The notes: generated by a model from the letters alone, not told the origin. A DNA stretch of 64,000 nt from Legionella cardiaca (GCF_029026145.1 NZ_CP119078.1:2909001-2973000); one strand, 5' to 3'. Numbered from the stretch's first letter, positions 34,813 to 44,981 are shown. Made by a program: numbers and translations.

Positions 34813-36987
34813 ATGGATACAGTCTATAAAATATGCATTCCTCATACTTACCGCGACTTTTTTGACTATCAAATTTCTTCCCATATCCCGAGTATTGGCG
34901 CAAGGGTATGGGTCCCTTTTCGTAAACAAACGCGTTTAGGTTTTGTCATCGCTAAACAAACCCAGCCTCAACACGGGGAACTTAAATCGGTTATTTCCTT
35001 CATTGATGAGGAGCCGATATTAACTACCTCCATGCTGGCTTTATGTCAATGGGTCGCCAATTATTATCAAACACCTTTATCGGAAGTTATTCCCTTGGCC
35101 TTACCTAAAGCCTATCGTTTGGGAAAACCATGCCAATTGCCGCTGGGTGATTATCTGCAACTCGCTCTACCTGTGGAAGAAGCCTATCAATTAATTGGGG
35201 CAAGAGCTCACAAGCAACGTGCGCTTATCGATTTTCTTCAGCAAAAAAAGCAAGCCGTTAGCAAAAAATTACTGTTGCAGGAAGGATTTACCCAAACTCA
35301 ATTAGCTAATCTCTTAGCGCTCAAAATTCTTAAGTTAACGCAAGAAATTATTTTGCCTTATCAAAGTAATAATACCGTTACCCTCCCTCTCACCTTAAAT
35401 GACGAACAAAAAATTGCCGTAGACACTATTTATAAGCATTTGCATAATTACCACTGCTTTTTGTTAGAGGGTGTTACTGGGAGTGGTAAAACAGAAGTTT
35501 ACCTGCAAGTTATTGCCCAGGTTTTAGCACAGAATAAACAAGTGCTGGTACTTGTTCCTGAGATTGGATTAACACCACAACTCCTGGCTCGCTTTACAGA
35601 ACGGTTTGTTGAACCGATGGTTGTCATTCATTCCAATTTAAATGAAACAGAGCGACAGGTGGCCTGGCAACTTGCCAAAGATAATATAGTGAAGCTGGTG
35701 ATTGGAACGCGTACAGCGATATTCACACCAATGCCAGCACTTGGTTTAATTGTGATTGATGAAGAACATGACAGTTCACTCAAACAAATGGAGGGTGTGC
35801 GTTATTCTGCTCGCGATACCGCTTTGATGCGGGCGCACGCAAGTGGGATTCCTATTATTTTAGGTTCTGCCACCCCAAGTCTTGAAAGCCTGCATAACTG
35901 CAGCCAAAATAAATACACGCTTTTACGACTTAGCCGTAGAGCCTTAAGCACTTCCCCTCTGCATTATCAAATTATTGATATTCGTAATGCCGCATTACAA
36001 CATGGTTTAGCGGCGCAAACACTGGCGATTATTGCCAAGCATCTCCAACAAAACAATCAAGTGATGGTGTTTATTAACCGTCGCGGCTTTGCTCCTGTGC
36101 TACTCTGCCACCAGTGTGGTTGGATGGCCGATTGCGCTACATGTGATTGTCATCTTACCTTGCATCGCCAATCAGGTCGTCTCATTTGTCACCACTGTGG
36201 TCGCATTGAAAAGATACCTCCGTATTGCAAAGCTTGTCAGAATAAAGAATTGTTACCCATTGGCGCCGGAACTCAGCGTATCCATGAATATTTAGGACAG
36301 TGTTTTCCTAATACAAAATTATTACGCATTGATCGCGACGAGGTGCAGAAAAAAAATGCACTCGTCAATCATTTGGAAACTATTCAGCGAGGAGAAGCAC
36401 AATTAATTATTGGTACCCAGATGTTAGCCAAAGGACATCATTTCCCAAAATTAACGTTAGTTGTTATCCTCGATGCCGACGCAGGTTTTTATAATCAGGA
36501 TTTCCGTGCACTTGAACGCTTGGGGCAATTACTAACGCAAGTTTCCGGCCGTGCTGGACGCGCCGAAAATGCAGGCCAAGTCATTATTCAAACACATTTA
36601 CCCCATAATCCTCTACTGAATTTGCTTATCCAACAAGGCTATGATCCCTTTGCACAAGCCTTATTAAATTTAAGACAACAAACTGAATTTCCACCTTTTC
36701 ATTTTTTAGCATTAATCCGTGCGCAAGATAAATCACCATCGAAAGTTCTGCATTTTCTTCATGTATTAAAAGAACAATTATTGATAAATGGTCTCACTAC
36801 GTTAGGACCAGCGCCTGCACCACTTGCTCGTAAAGCCAATCAACATCGAATGCAATTACTACTTAAATCCCCTTCTCGTAAAATGCTACAAATAAGATTG
36901 ACGCAACTTAGGGAGTGGTTAACAATAAACAAACTAAACACCCTGGTTCGCTGGAATGTGGACGTTGATCCGATGGATTTATCATGA
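34813..36987 (+). CDS. priA: Primosomal protein N' (replication restart helicase PriA)
   Basis: PriA recognises stalled forks and reloads the replisome. The 724-residue protein has the N-terminal 3'-DNA-binding part (1-105), then a superfamily 2 helicase with Walker A LEGVTGSGKTEVYL, Walker B LIVIDEEHDSSLKQ, GSATPSLES and VFINRRGFAPVLLC. It also has the eight-Cys zinc-binding insertion (CHQCGWMADCATCDCHL, CHHCGRIEKIPPYCKAC) and the motif VSGRAGRAENAGQV. The length and order are normal. It overlaps the thioesterase gene by 4 bases (ATGA). Confidence 0.96.
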   Translation: MDTVYKICIPHTYRDFFDYQISSHIPSIGARVWVPFRKQTRLGFVIAKQTQPQHGELKSVISFIDEEPILTTSMLALCQWVANYYQTPLSEVIPLALPKAYRLGKPCQLPLGDYLQLALPVEEAYQLIGARAHKQRALIDFLQQKKQAVSKKLLLQEGFTQTQLANLLALKILKLTQEIILPYQSNNTVTLPLTLNDEQKIAVDTIYKHLHNYHCFLLEGVTGSGKTEVYLQVIAQVLAQNKQVLVLVPEIGLTPQLLARFTERFVEPMVVIHSNLNETERQVAWQLAKDNIVKLVIGTRTAIFTPMPALGLIVIDEEHDSSLKQMEGVRYSARDTALMRAHASGIPIILGSATPSLESLHNCSQNKYTLLRLSRRALSTSPLHYQIIDIRNAALQHGLAAQTLAIIAKHLQQNNQVMVFINRRGFAPVLLCHQCGWMADCATCDCHLTLHRQSGRLICHHCGRIEKIPPYCKACQNKELLPIGAGTQRIHEYLGQCFPNTKLLRIDRDEVQKKNALVNHLETIQRGEAQLIIGTQMLAKGHHFPKLTLVVILDADAGFYNQDFRALERLGQLLTQVSGRAGRAENAGQVIIQTHLPHNPLLNLLIQQGYDPFAQALLNLRQQTEFPPFHFLALIRAQDKSPSKVLHFLHVLKEQLLINGLTTLGPAPAPLARKANQHRMQLLLKSPSRKMLQIRLTQLREWLTINKLNTLVRWNVDVDPMDLS

Positions 36988-37385
36988 CTGAACAAAAAAT
37001 AGCCGTTCATAAACGAATTTTTGCCATTGAATGGGGCGATATGGATGCCTTGGGTCATGTCAATAATGGTCGTTATTTTGACTATTTTCAGCAATCACGC
37101 ATTGAATGGTTAGAAAGCCTTCATTTAGATATGAATCAACCGATTGGCCCGGTCGTTATCCATGTGGCTTGCACCTTTTTAAAACCAATTATTTATCCCG
37201 CTATGCTTAGCCTGGTTAGCAGCGTTCATAGTCTTGGTAATTCCAGCATTATGATGGATCATGAAATCTATCAAAATGATATTTTAATGACTCAAGGAAC
37301 GAGTAAAATTGTTTGGGTTAATTATATAGAAAACAAATCAGTTCCTATTCCTGACGTTATTCGTAAATTGTTTGCCACACAATAG
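36984..37385 (+). CDS. YbgC-like acyl-CoA thioesterase (hotdog fold)
   Basis: A 133-residue 4HBT-type thioesterase. It shows IEWGDMDALGHVNNGRYFDY, with the catalytic Asp and the HVNN signature, then a long helix (QSRIEWLESLHL) and the sheet strands that follow. It hydrolyses acyl-CoA or acyl-ACP thioesters of unknown chain type. It is translationally coupled to priA through ATGA, though a functional link is not obvious. Confidence 0.85.
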   Translation: MTEQKIAVHKRIFAIEWGDMDALGHVNNGRYFDYFQQSRIEWLESLHLDMNQPIGPVVIHVACTFLKPIIYPAMLSLVSSVHSLGNSSIMMDHEIYQNDILMTQGTSKIVWVNYIENKSVPIPDVIRKLFATQ

Positions 37386-37412
37386 GGGACATTGCTATTG
37401 CGAGACTTATTC

Positions 37413-38351
37413 ATGACTCAGTTTACTGAAGAGCAACTCATTTCGCATGAAGATATCAAAGAACCACTAGAAGTCTGCGTGCAGAAAATTAGTACCAGAT
37501 TGCAACAAGAGGAAAAACCTCACGACATTCTTAAGCAGCAATTGACTATTCTTGCTCAGTTACAAGAGTTTGATTTTGGTCGTTTTCTATTACAAAATCG
37601 TGGCATTAATGGTTATTGGACCCATTATATGGTCACCCATCCTTTGCACGGGCGAATGACAGGTAAAAACAATCGTGGCAAACCCTTCTCCGCATTAGAG
37701 CGTTTTATCCTCGATAAAGCCCCCACCATGTTAGGAACGCAAGAACGTTTTGAAATATTCTTACGAGAAAATCAAAAAGCGGCGCGGAATGGGGCAAAAC
37801 TGGCGTGTATTCCGTGTGGGATGATGAGTGAACTACTTTACCTCGATCTAACATCTTACACAGATATTAGTCTTGTGGGCATTGACTACGATTTGGAAAC
37901 TTTAAACGACGCTCGCCATTTAGCAGAAAAAAAACAACTTACTGATAAGTTGAAGCTTCATCATGCTGATGCTTGGCATTTAAATATTCATGATGAATTT
38001 GACTTGATTTCGAGCAATGGTTTAACCATCTATGAACCAAGTGATGAACGGGTTATCGCTTTATTTCAAGGTTTTTATAATGCGTTAAAGCCACAAGGGA
38101 AATTGGTGACGAGTTTCTTAACGCCGCCCCCTAACTTAACTGCGCATTGCGAATGGGATATGTCTGTTATTGTCCCTCAGGATCTATTACTACAAAAAAT
38201 GGTTTTTGTTGATGTTCTCAATGCCAAATTTCAATGCTATCGATCCACAGAACAGACTCGCAATCAATTAGCGACAGTCGGTTTCACCGAAATTGAATTT
38301 TTTTATGACAAAGGAAAAATGTTTCCAACGGTGGTAGCTTATAAGAAATAA
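37413..38351 (+). CDS. Class I SAM-dependent methyltransferase-like protein
   Basis: A 312-residue protein with a Rossmann methyltransferase core in its second half. The SAM loop is ACIPCGMMSELLYLDL, the acidic end of strand 2 is LVGIDYD, the adenine-binding DAWHL follows, and strand 4 is FDLISSNGLTIYEP. The first 100 residues are helical and contain GYWTHYMVTHPL. Substrate unknown. The start is uncertain: ATG 37413 is used, but TTG 37398 has AGGGG 9 bases upstream. It follows the thioesterase closely and ends in a strong hairpin. Confidence 0.7.
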   Translation: MTQFTEEQLISHEDIKEPLEVCVQKISTRLQQEEKPHDILKQQLTILAQLQEFDFGRFLLQNRGINGYWTHYMVTHPLHGRMTGKNNRGKPFSALERFILDKAPTMLGTQERFEIFLRENQKAARNGAKLACIPCGMMSELLYLDLTSYTDISLVGIDYDLETLNDARHLAEKKQLTDKLKLHHADAWHLNIHDEFDLISSNGLTIYEPSDERVIALFQGFYNALKPQGKLVTSFLTPPPNLTAHCEWDMSVIVPQDLLLQKMVFVDVLNAKFQCYRSTEQTRNQLATVGFTEIEFFYDKGKMFPTVVAYKK

Positions 38352-38377
38352 GCGCGTAATCCTCGCTTATTTCTTAT
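38341..38377. terminator. Hairpin between convergent genes, terminator-like
   Basis: A perfect 14-bp stem pairs ATAAGAAATAAGCG (38341-38354) with 38364-38377, with a 9-base loop. The outer stem is A/T-rich, giving a T-rich 3' side in both directions, and it lies between convergent genes. The stop codon of the methyltransferase is inside the left arm. Confidence 0.68.
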
Positions 38378-38395
38378 ATACAACATGAATTCCGT

Positions 38396-38665
38396 TTAAC
38401 GCTCATCACAAACTGTGTAATAACCATGACGGTATGGGTTAGAGCGAGCTCTAAAAATATAATCACGACATTTTTGACCACGATCATCGACATAGCGCTT
38501 ATCCAGGCGAAATGCAAAATCTTTAAAATCCATGTCTTGCTGCCATTCTTGTTCCTGACGTGCTTTATCTTCCGCTTCCATCTTATTCAAAAATTTACTA
38601 AGCTTGCTGGCATAGCCTACGGAAAGAAACATTGCCGCAATAAGGAGAATAATCACTTTTTTCAT
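38396..38665 (-). CDS. Small secreted hypothetical protein
   Basis: An 89-residue product from ATG 38665 with an N-terminal signal peptide (MKKVIILLIAAMFLSVGYA) followed by a charged, Gln- and Asp-rich mature part. Two Cys residues lie in the C-terminal half (GQKCRDYIFRAR and YTVCDER) and could form a disulfide in the periplasm. I recognise no family. It is convergent with the methyltransferase gene. Confidence 0.6.
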   Translation of the reverse strand: MKKVIILLIAAMFLSVGYASKLSKFLNKMEAEDKARQEQEWQQDMDFKDFAFRLDKRYVDDRGQKCRDYIFRARSNPYRHGYYTVCDER

Positions 38666-38808
38666 ACTTCGATCCAAAATAACGCAGTAAGGGCAATATT
38701 AAACCACAAGTTTAACAAATTACCAAGTTTGGGAGAGAAAACCCCCTATTCTCTGTTGCTGAATCAAAGTAAACATATAGCGAAAATTTAATAACAAAGG
38801 AATTAGCG

Positions 38809-39453
38809 ATGACAGGAAAGTTACCAAAATTATCTATCACTCTCTTCATTTTAAGTGCAGCATGTTATCTTGGGCTTTTATCTTTTATTCATTATCCATT
38901 TTCGAGTGTAATAAAACCAATTCCTATTTTTTTATTACTTATTATTAGCTTACAATCTTCTGCACGCCCACAAATAAAGATTTTATTGATTTTTGCCTTA
39001 GTATTGTCGCTTATAGGAGATATTATTCTCACCTTACCTGGTGATAAAGCACTCATGGGTGGGATCATTTCATTTATGCTGGCCCATGGTGCATATATCA
39101 CTCTTTATCTTAAAGACGCACAATTTCAAACAAAACGCTTGTTTTACTTTCTACCGGTATTCCTGTTCATTATTTTAAGTTATTCATACATGCTTCCCTA
39201 CTTTGGAGAGATGGCAATTCCAGTAACCATTTACTTAGGCTTTCTCACCTTAATGGTCTTTTGCTCCTTTCAAGTTCTCCAGCATCCTCTATTTATAATT
39301 AGCGGTGCTTGCTTATTTTTGTTGTCTGATTTTATTTTTGCGATGACCCAATTTGTTTTTCAGGAGAACAGCAATATCGCCAACATTCTTGTTATTTTTA
39401 GTTATTACCTGGCGCAATCTCTGTTAGTTGCAGGAATTATTCAACGTAAGTAA
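38809..39453 (+). CDS. YhhN/TMEM86 family membrane protein (lysoplasmalogenase-like)
   Basis: A 214-residue polytopic protein with about eight hydrophobic helices. The family hallmarks are [22 protein letters not shown], with the conserved Asp after [16 protein letters not shown], and the late [14 protein letters not shown]. Animal TMEM86 proteins hydrolyse the vinyl-ether bond of lysoplasmalogens, and activity has been shown for a Legionella YhhN homologue, to my recollection. In bacteria that may protect against host lysoplasmalogen. It is monocistronic with an AAAGGAAT ribosome site. Confidence 0.83.
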   Translation: MTGKLPKLSITLFILSAACYLGLLSFIHYPFSSVIKPIPIFLLLIISLQSSARPQIKILLIFALVLSLIGDIILTLPGDKALMGGIISFMLAHGAYITLYLKDAQFQTKRLFYFLPVFLFIILSYSYMLPYFGEMAIPVTIYLGFLTLMVFCSFQVLQHPLFIISGACLFLLSDFIFAMTQFVFQENSNIANILVIFSYYLAQSLLVAGIIQRK

Positions 39454-39515
39454 TAAAAGCACTCAAGCTGAAGAATAAATTCTTGAAAATTAACCCGTTA
39501 ACAGGAAGATTATAC

Positions 39516-40421
39516 ATGCAAAAAATCACACCACATCTATGGTTCGATAAAGAAGCAAAGGAAGCTGCAGAATTTTATACTTCTTTATTTCCTGACTCGA
39601 AAATTACGAATCTCACAACAATCCACGATACACCTTCAGGAGATTGTGACATTGTTTCTTTTGAACTAGGCAATAAATCGTTTATGGCGATTAGCGCGGG
39701 ACCTTTTTTTAAATTCAATCCCTCCATTTCGTTTATTGTGAATTTCGATCCATCACAGAAAAAAAATGCGAGAGAACAACTCGACATGCTGTGGGGCAAG
39801 TTGAGCCACAAAGGCACAGTGCTTATGCCACTGCAGGAATATCCGTTCAGTAAACACTATGGCTGGATACAAGACAAATACGGTCTTTCATGGCAACTCA
39901 TTCTCACAAATCCCACTGGTGAGGAAAAACCATTCATCATGCCGTCACTTCTGTTTGTTGGCGACGTTTGCGGCAAAGCTGAAGAGGCGATTAATTTCTA
40001 TACCTCCATATTCAAAAATTCCAAACAAGGCTTTATTGCCCGCTACGGGGCCAAGCAAGCTCCAGATAAAGAAGGAACCCTCATGTTTGCGGACTTTATG
40101 CTTTCAGGACAATGGTTCGCTGCGATGGATAGCGCTCAAATGCATCATTTTGCTTTCAATGAAGCTATCTCATTCATGGTGAACTGTGAATCGCAGGAGG
40201 AAATAAATTACTACTGGGAGAAACTCTCCTTCGTACCTGAAGCGGAGCAGTGTGGCTGGCTTAAGGACAAATACGGCCTTTCATGGCAAATTGTTCCTGT
40301 AATTATGGAAGAAATGATGAAAAATGGCTCCCCTGATCAAATTGATCGCGTGACACAAGCGTTTTTGCCGATGAAAAAATTTGATATCGCAGCCCTCAAG
40401 AAAGCTTATGAAGGAAAATAA
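39516..40421 (+). CDS. Tandem PhnB-like VOC-superfamily protein
   Basis: The 301-residue product from ATG 39516 has AGGAAG upstream; the in-frame TTG at 39483 is not needed. It contains two VOC/PhnB (3-demethylubiquinone methyltransferase-like) modules. The first has [20 protein letters not shown] and ends [14 protein letters not shown]. The second has [13 protein letters not shown] and ends [16 protein letters not shown]. Such proteins lack methyltransferase activity despite the database name, and substrates are unknown. The shared DKYGLSWQ ending shows that the halves arose by duplication. Confidence 0.82.
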   Translation: MQKITPHLWFDKEAKEAAEFYTSLFPDSKITNLTTIHDTPSGDCDIVSFELGNKSFMAISAGPFFKFNPSISFIVNFDPSQKKNAREQLDMLWGKLSHKGTVLMPLQEYPFSKHYGWIQDKYGLSWQLILTNPTGEEKPFIMPSLLFVGDVCGKAEEAINFYTSIFKNSKQGFIARYGAKQAPDKEGTLMFADFMLSGQWFAAMDSAQMHHFAFNEAISFMVNCESQEEINYYWEKLSFVPEAEQCGWLKDKYGLSWQIVPVIMEEMMKNGSPDQIDRVTQAFLPMKKFDIAALKKAYEGK

Positions 40422-40483
40422 TCTGGCTTTCCTAATCATGAAGCAAGTGTAGAAATATCTGAGTTTGATAACCTATAATAAAT

Positions 40484-40507
40484 GCCCCAATCAAAATAGG
40501 TTGGGGC
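40484..40507 (-). terminator. Terminator-like hairpin between convergent genes
   Basis: GCCCCAA (40484-40490) pairs with TTGGGGC (40501-40507) around a 10-base loop. On the minus strand it is followed by ATTTATTATA. It can end the kinase gene transcript and perhaps the VOC transcript. Confidence 0.6.
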
Positions 40508-40545
40508 GGGTCCATAAGATTTTCACCACAAGCTGTCGTATTCAA

Positions 40546-42561
40546 TTAACTACCGCAACCCATTAGTCTTGGAACATCAAAATCATCAATGTCAGTGTCA
40601 TCGTCAGTTTTAATATTTTGAAGTCCCTTTTTATACGAATGAGTGCTTTCTTTTTCCAGTAGTAAACCTTCTAATTTCTGTTTCACTGTATTAAGTGTCA
40701 TTCCTGTAGTAGTTAACATCTCTGAGATCTGACAAGCTCCTAAATTTAGTCCAAACCCACCTGGTGGAGCTAGTGAAAAAGTTTTTCCTAAGCAGTAAAT
40801 GTCAAATGAATAGTCTGCTTCCTTAGTATTAGGCGCATAAGCTTCTGTGCAGGCGCTATGTAAAAACTTGATATCTTCATAATAGTCAGCAGAATGTTGC
40901 GAACCAACAAAAGTGGCTGTCCCAAAGTCAATTATTTTAATTTTATTCTGACTTATTTGAAAATTTTCTGGTTTAACATCGCCATGAATGATACCTCGTT
41001 GATGCAATTGTTCTAATTGTTGAACGCACTGTATGGCCAAAGAGATTTTTTGCTTAAGAGTTAAAGCGTTTCCATGTTGCTGCAAAAATTGCTGTAAAGA
41101 AATGCCCTCTTCCACATCCATTGCAATATATTCTCTTTGTTCTGCCATTTTCCCTTGTCGATGTTGGATTCTCATATTACTTCCCACATAGATTGAAGGA
41201 GGTTCATTGACTGTTTTTAAGTCAATTGCACTCTTAGAGAAGAATGTACCCTGTAATTTATTAAGTGCTTGAAGGGCCGTAACTTCTCGTTTTGATATCT
41301 TCTCTAACTCAGGGACAGTATCTGGATGGGAGCCCGTTGCTTCTATTCTTTTTAAAGCGACATTTTTACCATCCTCTGCCTGTAGTATCTTTACTTTTCC
41401 TCCACCACCCTTTCCGAAATAAAATTCTTCTGAAGAAGCATATAACTTGCCTTTGATTGAATAAAATGAACAAGGAAGTAAATACTCTTTTTTATCAATC
41501 TTGAAGGAATCAGATTTTTTAGAATCTTTTATTTTGCTTTGAATGTCTCTTGCCAAATCAAACGTAGAAGGATCTATTTTTTTCTGTTTAAACTCCGCAT
41601 CTAATAAGTTTTTATCTGAATTAATGACAGCCTTTTTCCCATATGAAATTGGTTCAGGTGACCATTTCATTAAGCTATAAATATTTGCTGCAATTTCCTC
41701 TCTATTAAACTTTAGTGCTTCTATATTCTCATTAATTTCTTCTATTTCAAGATTAATCGCTTGTTTCTTATTACTATTATCTGCTAAAGGTTTAATTTGA
41801 TTTTTAAGTTGGATTGCCTTTTTCTCTGCGTTTAGAATTTGTGGATTTAATCTTGTAATTTTATTTTCAAATGTTGTTATCTGTTCATTGGATTTTTTTG
41901 TCATTTCATTAGTTGAAGTAGTGGTATCAGCTACTGCTATTTGGTCTTTATCTTTTTCCTGTCGCGCTTTAAGCTCACGAATCTTTTTTTCAAATCTTTT
42001 CTTTTCTGATAAAAGATTTTCGTATTCTTGTTGCGCGTTTTTATACTCTCTCAGTTGTCTACTTCTTTCGGGATCGCTATTTAAATTTTGCAATTCATTT
42101 GTTTTGTTTACTTTCTTATTGCATTGAACCTGATACATTCCTGTTAATTGTTCATACTCAAATTTTAATCTTGCAGCCTCGTTCCTTCGGACATGGAAAC
42201 TAGCTTGTGCACTAGGCGAACCTCTCTTTATTCTTGATGAAAATGGTGTGCAAAATTCCTCGTGCATTGGATCGTTTTCTTTTAAAGAAACTGACATTTC
42301 ACAAAGACTTTTGGTACTTAATTTGGCGAGTTGCTCCGTTGCTGCAGAATATTCTCTATCTGCTTTCTCAGATTCTTCATAGGCTACAAATAATTTATCA
42401 AGCCTATTGAGCGATTCAGCAATTTTAGTCGAACTATCATTTCGATTAGATTGTGATGCATTGGATTCTTGTAGGCACATTTTAAGTTTTAAATTCGCAC
42501 TTTGTTTGAATTGATATGCCTCTTTCCAATTAGCAAAACAAAATTCAGCAAATTTATTCAT
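40546..42561 (-). CDS. Ser/Thr protein kinase effector candidate with coiled-coil N-terminus
   Basis: The 671-residue product from ATG 42561 has CAGGAG 7 bases upstream. Residues 15-300 are Lys/Glu-rich and coiled-coil. Residues 375-610 are a eukaryote-like kinase: glycine loop GKGGGGKV (383-390), VALKR (K404), an acidic helix with KREV, the catalytic loop HGDVKPEN (526-533, HGD instead of HRD) and DFG (545-547). The segment around TEAYAPNTKEADYSFDIY replaces the APE region. All residues needed for phosphotransfer appear present. Kinases of this kind in Legionella (LegK family) are Dot/Icm effectors. The acidic C-terminus (DDDTDIDDFD) is compatible with export. Confidence 0.75.
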   Translation of the reverse strand: MNKFAEFCFANWKEAYQFKQSANLKLKMCLQESNASQSNRNDSSTKIAESLNRLDKLFVAYEESEKADREYSAATEQLAKLSTKSLCEMSVSLKENDPMHEEFCTPFSSRIKRGSPSAQASFHVRRNEAARLKFEYEQLTGMYQVQCNKKVNKTNELQNLNSDPERSRQLREYKNAQQEYENLLSEKKRFEKKIRELKARQEKDKDQIAVADTTTSTNEMTKKSNEQITTFENKITRLNPQILNAEKKAIQLKNQIKPLADNSNKKQAINLEIEEINENIEALKFNREEIAANIYSLMKWSPEPISYGKKAVINSDKNLLDAEFKQKKIDPSTFDLARDIQSKIKDSKKSDSFKIDKKEYLLPCSFYSIKGKLYASSEEFYFGKGGGGKVKILQAEDGKNVALKRIEATGSHPDTVPELEKISKREVTALQALNKLQGTFFSKSAIDLKTVNEPPSIYVGSNMRIQHRQGKMAEQREYIAMDVEEGISLQQFLQQHGNALTLKQKISLAIQCVQQLEQLHQRGIIHGDVKPENFQISQNKIKIIDFGTATFVGSQHSADYYEDIKFLHSACTEAYAPNTKEADYSFDIYCLGKTFSLAPPGGFGLNLGACQISEMLTTTGMTLNTVKQKLEGLLLEKESTHSYKKGLQNIKTDDDTDIDDFDVPRLMGCGS

Positions 42562-42647
42562 GATAATCTCCTGGTCGTGACTATATGTAAGACACATTCT
42601 CAGGATAACAATGGCTTTAAGTGGGATGGCAATTCAGGCGAATAGGT

Positions 42648-42670
42648 AGGGATTTTAGGTGAAAATCCCT
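42648..42670. other. Hairpin between LuxR-type gene and kinase gene
   Basis: AGGGATTTT (42648-42656) pairs with AAAATCCCT (42662-42670) around AGGTG. It lies between two minus-strand genes and has no T-run on either side, so it could be a leader structure or a weak terminator. Confidence 0.4.
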
Positions 42671-42725
42671 ATTCCAAAATAAATAGGGTCTGTAAAAAAA
42701 TTTAGAATAACGACGTCTACCTTGA

Positions 42726-43610
42726 CTAAAAAAGTCGTCGTATCCAGCCACGCTTGATGCGTTTATGCCTTGTTTTATCAAATAAAGCTAAATCAAGGAT
42801 ATTTTTTATTTCTGGATTTTGTAATAAATGGATTAAATCAGCTTTACTTTTTGTTTCTGTCACTTTTCTTAATTTTGCCATTCGTGCTTCCACTGTTTTA
42901 ACAGAAACATACATAGCGCGGGCAATTTTTTTATAGCTTAATCCCTGTAGATAATAATAAGCCGTATGGGCAAGAGTATAATTAATATCAATGTTTGTTT
43001 GATTAACTGGAATTTGAATCGTTTTAATTTGAGTATTTTCTATAAAATAATCAATCTCCCTGTAAAATTCTTCTTTCGCTAATGAATTCCTAATTAAGCC
43101 TAAGTCCTTTAAGTTAATAGCATGGTTTAAAGCAACCTCAATAATTTTTTTTGCCTTGTCTTTAAAATAAAGAATAAAACGCTCAAGTATATCTTGATGA
43201 TGTAAGTAAAAATCATTGATTTGATAATTATTTCTTGTGGTTGCAAAGTTGAAATGCTCTTCCATTGTTTCAGAGCTTTTAATTATGGTAAAACCGTGAT
43301 CGATATTATAATTAAGGCGCGCATCCTCATAGACAACCATCACTTGACTATCTTTATTTATTGCATCCCAAAGAATAGTATCGTGCTCCGGTTGAAATGA
43401 AGAAAGATAGTCCACATAATTTTTATCAATACAATTTTTAAGCCAATCATAATTATTTGTTAAAAATATAAATTGATCATCAATCGATAATTTGTAGGAA
43501 AAAAACGTTAAATCAAATGATTCAAATAATGGCTGCGCAATTTTATTAACCGCATTGCATCCTGCCTTGAGAAGCTGTTCCCCTAATAGATGTAATTTTT
43601 TTTCCCTCAA
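42726..43610 (-). CDS. LuxR-type transcriptional regulator
   Basis: A 294-residue protein with a C-terminal LuxR/FixJ helix-turn-helix: LAHTAYYYLQGLSYKKIARA followed by MYVSVKTVEARMAKLRKV, near residues 212-250. The 200-residue N-terminal part is not recognised as an autoinducer-binding or receiver domain. It has an aromatic-rich start (LFESFDLTFFSYKLS) and a helical middle, resembling the Legionella LuxR group with PAS/GAF-like sensory parts. The start is TTG 43610, with AGGGAAG 8 bases upstream and no nearby ATG. It sits directly upstream of the kinase gene on the same strand and may control it. Confidence 0.72.
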   Translation of the reverse strand: MREKKLHLLGEQLLKAGCNAVNKIAQPLFESFDLTFFSYKLSIDDQFIFLTNNYDWLKNCIDKNYVDYLSSFQPEHDTILWDAINKDSQVMVVYEDARLNYNIDHGFTIIKSSETMEEHFNFATTRNNYQINDFYLHHQDILERFILYFKDKAKKIIEVALNHAINLKDLGLIRNSLAKEEFYREIDYFIENTQIKTIQIPVNQTNIDINYTLAHTAYYYLQGLSYKKIARAMYVSVKTVEARMAKLRKVTETKSKADLIHLLQNPEIKNILDLALFDKTRHKRIKRGWIRRLF

Positions 43611-43674
43611 TTTCTTGTCTTCCCTAAACTTAAATTCCCTTTAGGCTATCTACAATTAGAAGAAGTGCTGTTGA

Positions 43675-44151
43675 TTAACGCTCACTTAATTGAGTTATCC
43701 ACCACTGCTGTGAAGAATTAACGGTTGTAGGGACAGGCTCTACAACTATCGCTTGAGTTAATGGTGGTTCAAATGGACCAGAAGACGTAGCCCATTGATA
43801 AATAATTACAAATTTGGCAGAATTTTTACTCTGGGTCATTTTTTTAATGGTATAGGAGGTGATCCACGGACTTGAAGTTCCCGATACCCAGGAAGGCCAA
43901 TTCTCCTTATATTGTTTTTTTAATTGATCAGAAAACAACATAAATTGCACAGCCCCGTTACGATCTTTATTTGCTTGAGCAAATTTAGATGCAACATCAC
44001 CAGGAGTTTTCGGTGCTAATGCTTTTTCTAGCATGAAAATTCGTGCTGCATCAGATTCAGATTGGGCATTAGCCGCTTCTACAATAGTAACCGCTGAAAA
44101 AGATAACAGCATTGAGCCAATCCAGAGACCAGGATTTTTTAAAATTTTCAT
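43675..44151 (-). CDS. Exported hypothetical protein
   Basis: A 158-residue protein with a signal peptide (about 1-26, WIGSMLLSFSAVTIVEA) and a soluble mature part. It shows DVASKFAQANKDRNGAVQFM, then SSPWITSYTIKK, KFVIIYQWATSSGPF and a C-terminal WWITQLSER. The alternation of helix and strands, and the closing WxITxL, recall periplasmic NTF2-like or DUF4829-type domains, but no family is certain. It follows thyA on the same strand by 35 bases and may be read from the same transcript. Confidence 0.6.
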   Translation of the reverse strand: MKILKNPGLWIGSMLLSFSAVTIVEAANAQSESDAARIFMLEKALAPKTPGDVASKFAQANKDRNGAVQFMLFSDQLKKQYKENWPSWVSGTSSPWITSYTIKKMTQSKNSAKFVIIYQWATSSGPFEPPLTQAIVVEPVPTTVNSSQQWWITQLSER

Positions 44152-44186
44152 GCTTCCCTCAACTAATATTCATTGTTAATACTGTA

Positions 44187-44981
44187 TTAAACAGCAATAG
44201 GTGCCTTGATTGACGGATGTGACTGGTAATTAAGAAATTCAAAATCGGCAAACTCATAAGCAAACAATGAGGCAGGTTTACGCTTAATTTTTAACTGCGG
44301 TAAAGGTAAGGGGCTGCGTTCTAACTGGGTTTTAGCCTGCACTATATGATTTGAATATAAGTGACAATCCCCACCAGTCCAAATGAAATCGCCAACATTC
44401 AAATTACATTGCTGCGCCACCATATGGGTCAATAGGGCATAAGAAGCAATATTAAAGGGAACGCCTAAAAAAACATCTGCAGAGCGTTGGTATAGTTGGC
44501 AAGAAAGGCGTTTGTCAGCAACATAAAACTGAAATAAAGCATGACAAGGCATTAATGCCATTTTATCAAGCTCCCCAACATTCCAGGCGCTGACGAGTAA
44601 CCGGCGCGAGTCGGGATTCGTTTTAATTTGTTCCAATATCTCAGAAAGCTGATCAATTGTTCTGCCGTCAGCGGTTGGCCAGGAACGCCATTGACGTCCA
44701 TAAACAGGTCCTAAATCACCATTACTATCAGCCCACTCATCCCAAATTGTGACACCATTTTCATTAAGATAGGCAATGTTTGTATCACCACGCAGAAACC
44801 ATAATAATTCATGAATAATACTACGTGTGTGCAGTTTTTTTGTTGTTACTAAAGGAAAGCCTTCATCCAACTTAAATCGCATTTGATAACCAAAAACTGA
44901 ACGCGTTCCCGTACCTGTTCTATCTGTTTTTTCAACGCCTTGTTCAAGAATATGTTCTAAAAGTTTTAAATATGCTTTCAT
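44187..44981 (-). CDS. thyA: Thymidylate synthase
   Basis: ThyA converts dUMP to dTMP with methylenetetrahydrofolate. The 264 residues equal the E. coli length. The nucleophile Cys lies in [12 protein letters not shown], with the Arg region [28 protein letters not shown] and [14 protein letters not shown]. Its start overlaps the lgt stop by 4 bases, so it is translationally coupled to lgt as in E. coli. Confidence 0.97.
   Translation of the reverse strand: MKAYLKLLEHILEQGVEKTDRTGTGTRSVFGYQMRFKLDEGFPLVTTKKLHTRSIIHELLWFLRGDTNIAYLNENGVTIWDEWADSNGDLGPVYGRQWRSWPTADGRTIDQLSEILEQIKTNPDSRRLLVSAWNVGELDKMALMPCHALFQFYVADKRLSCQLYQRSADVFLGVPFNIASYALLTHMVAQQCNLNVGDFIWTGGDCHLYSNHIVQAKTQLERSPLPLPQLKIKRKPASLFAYEFADFEFLNYQSHPSIKAPIAV

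Noticed and set aside
38426-38791. A 121-codon plus-strand ORF over the small secreted protein
   Set aside because: It is antisense to a gene with a clear signal peptide and has no recognisable features or ribosome site.
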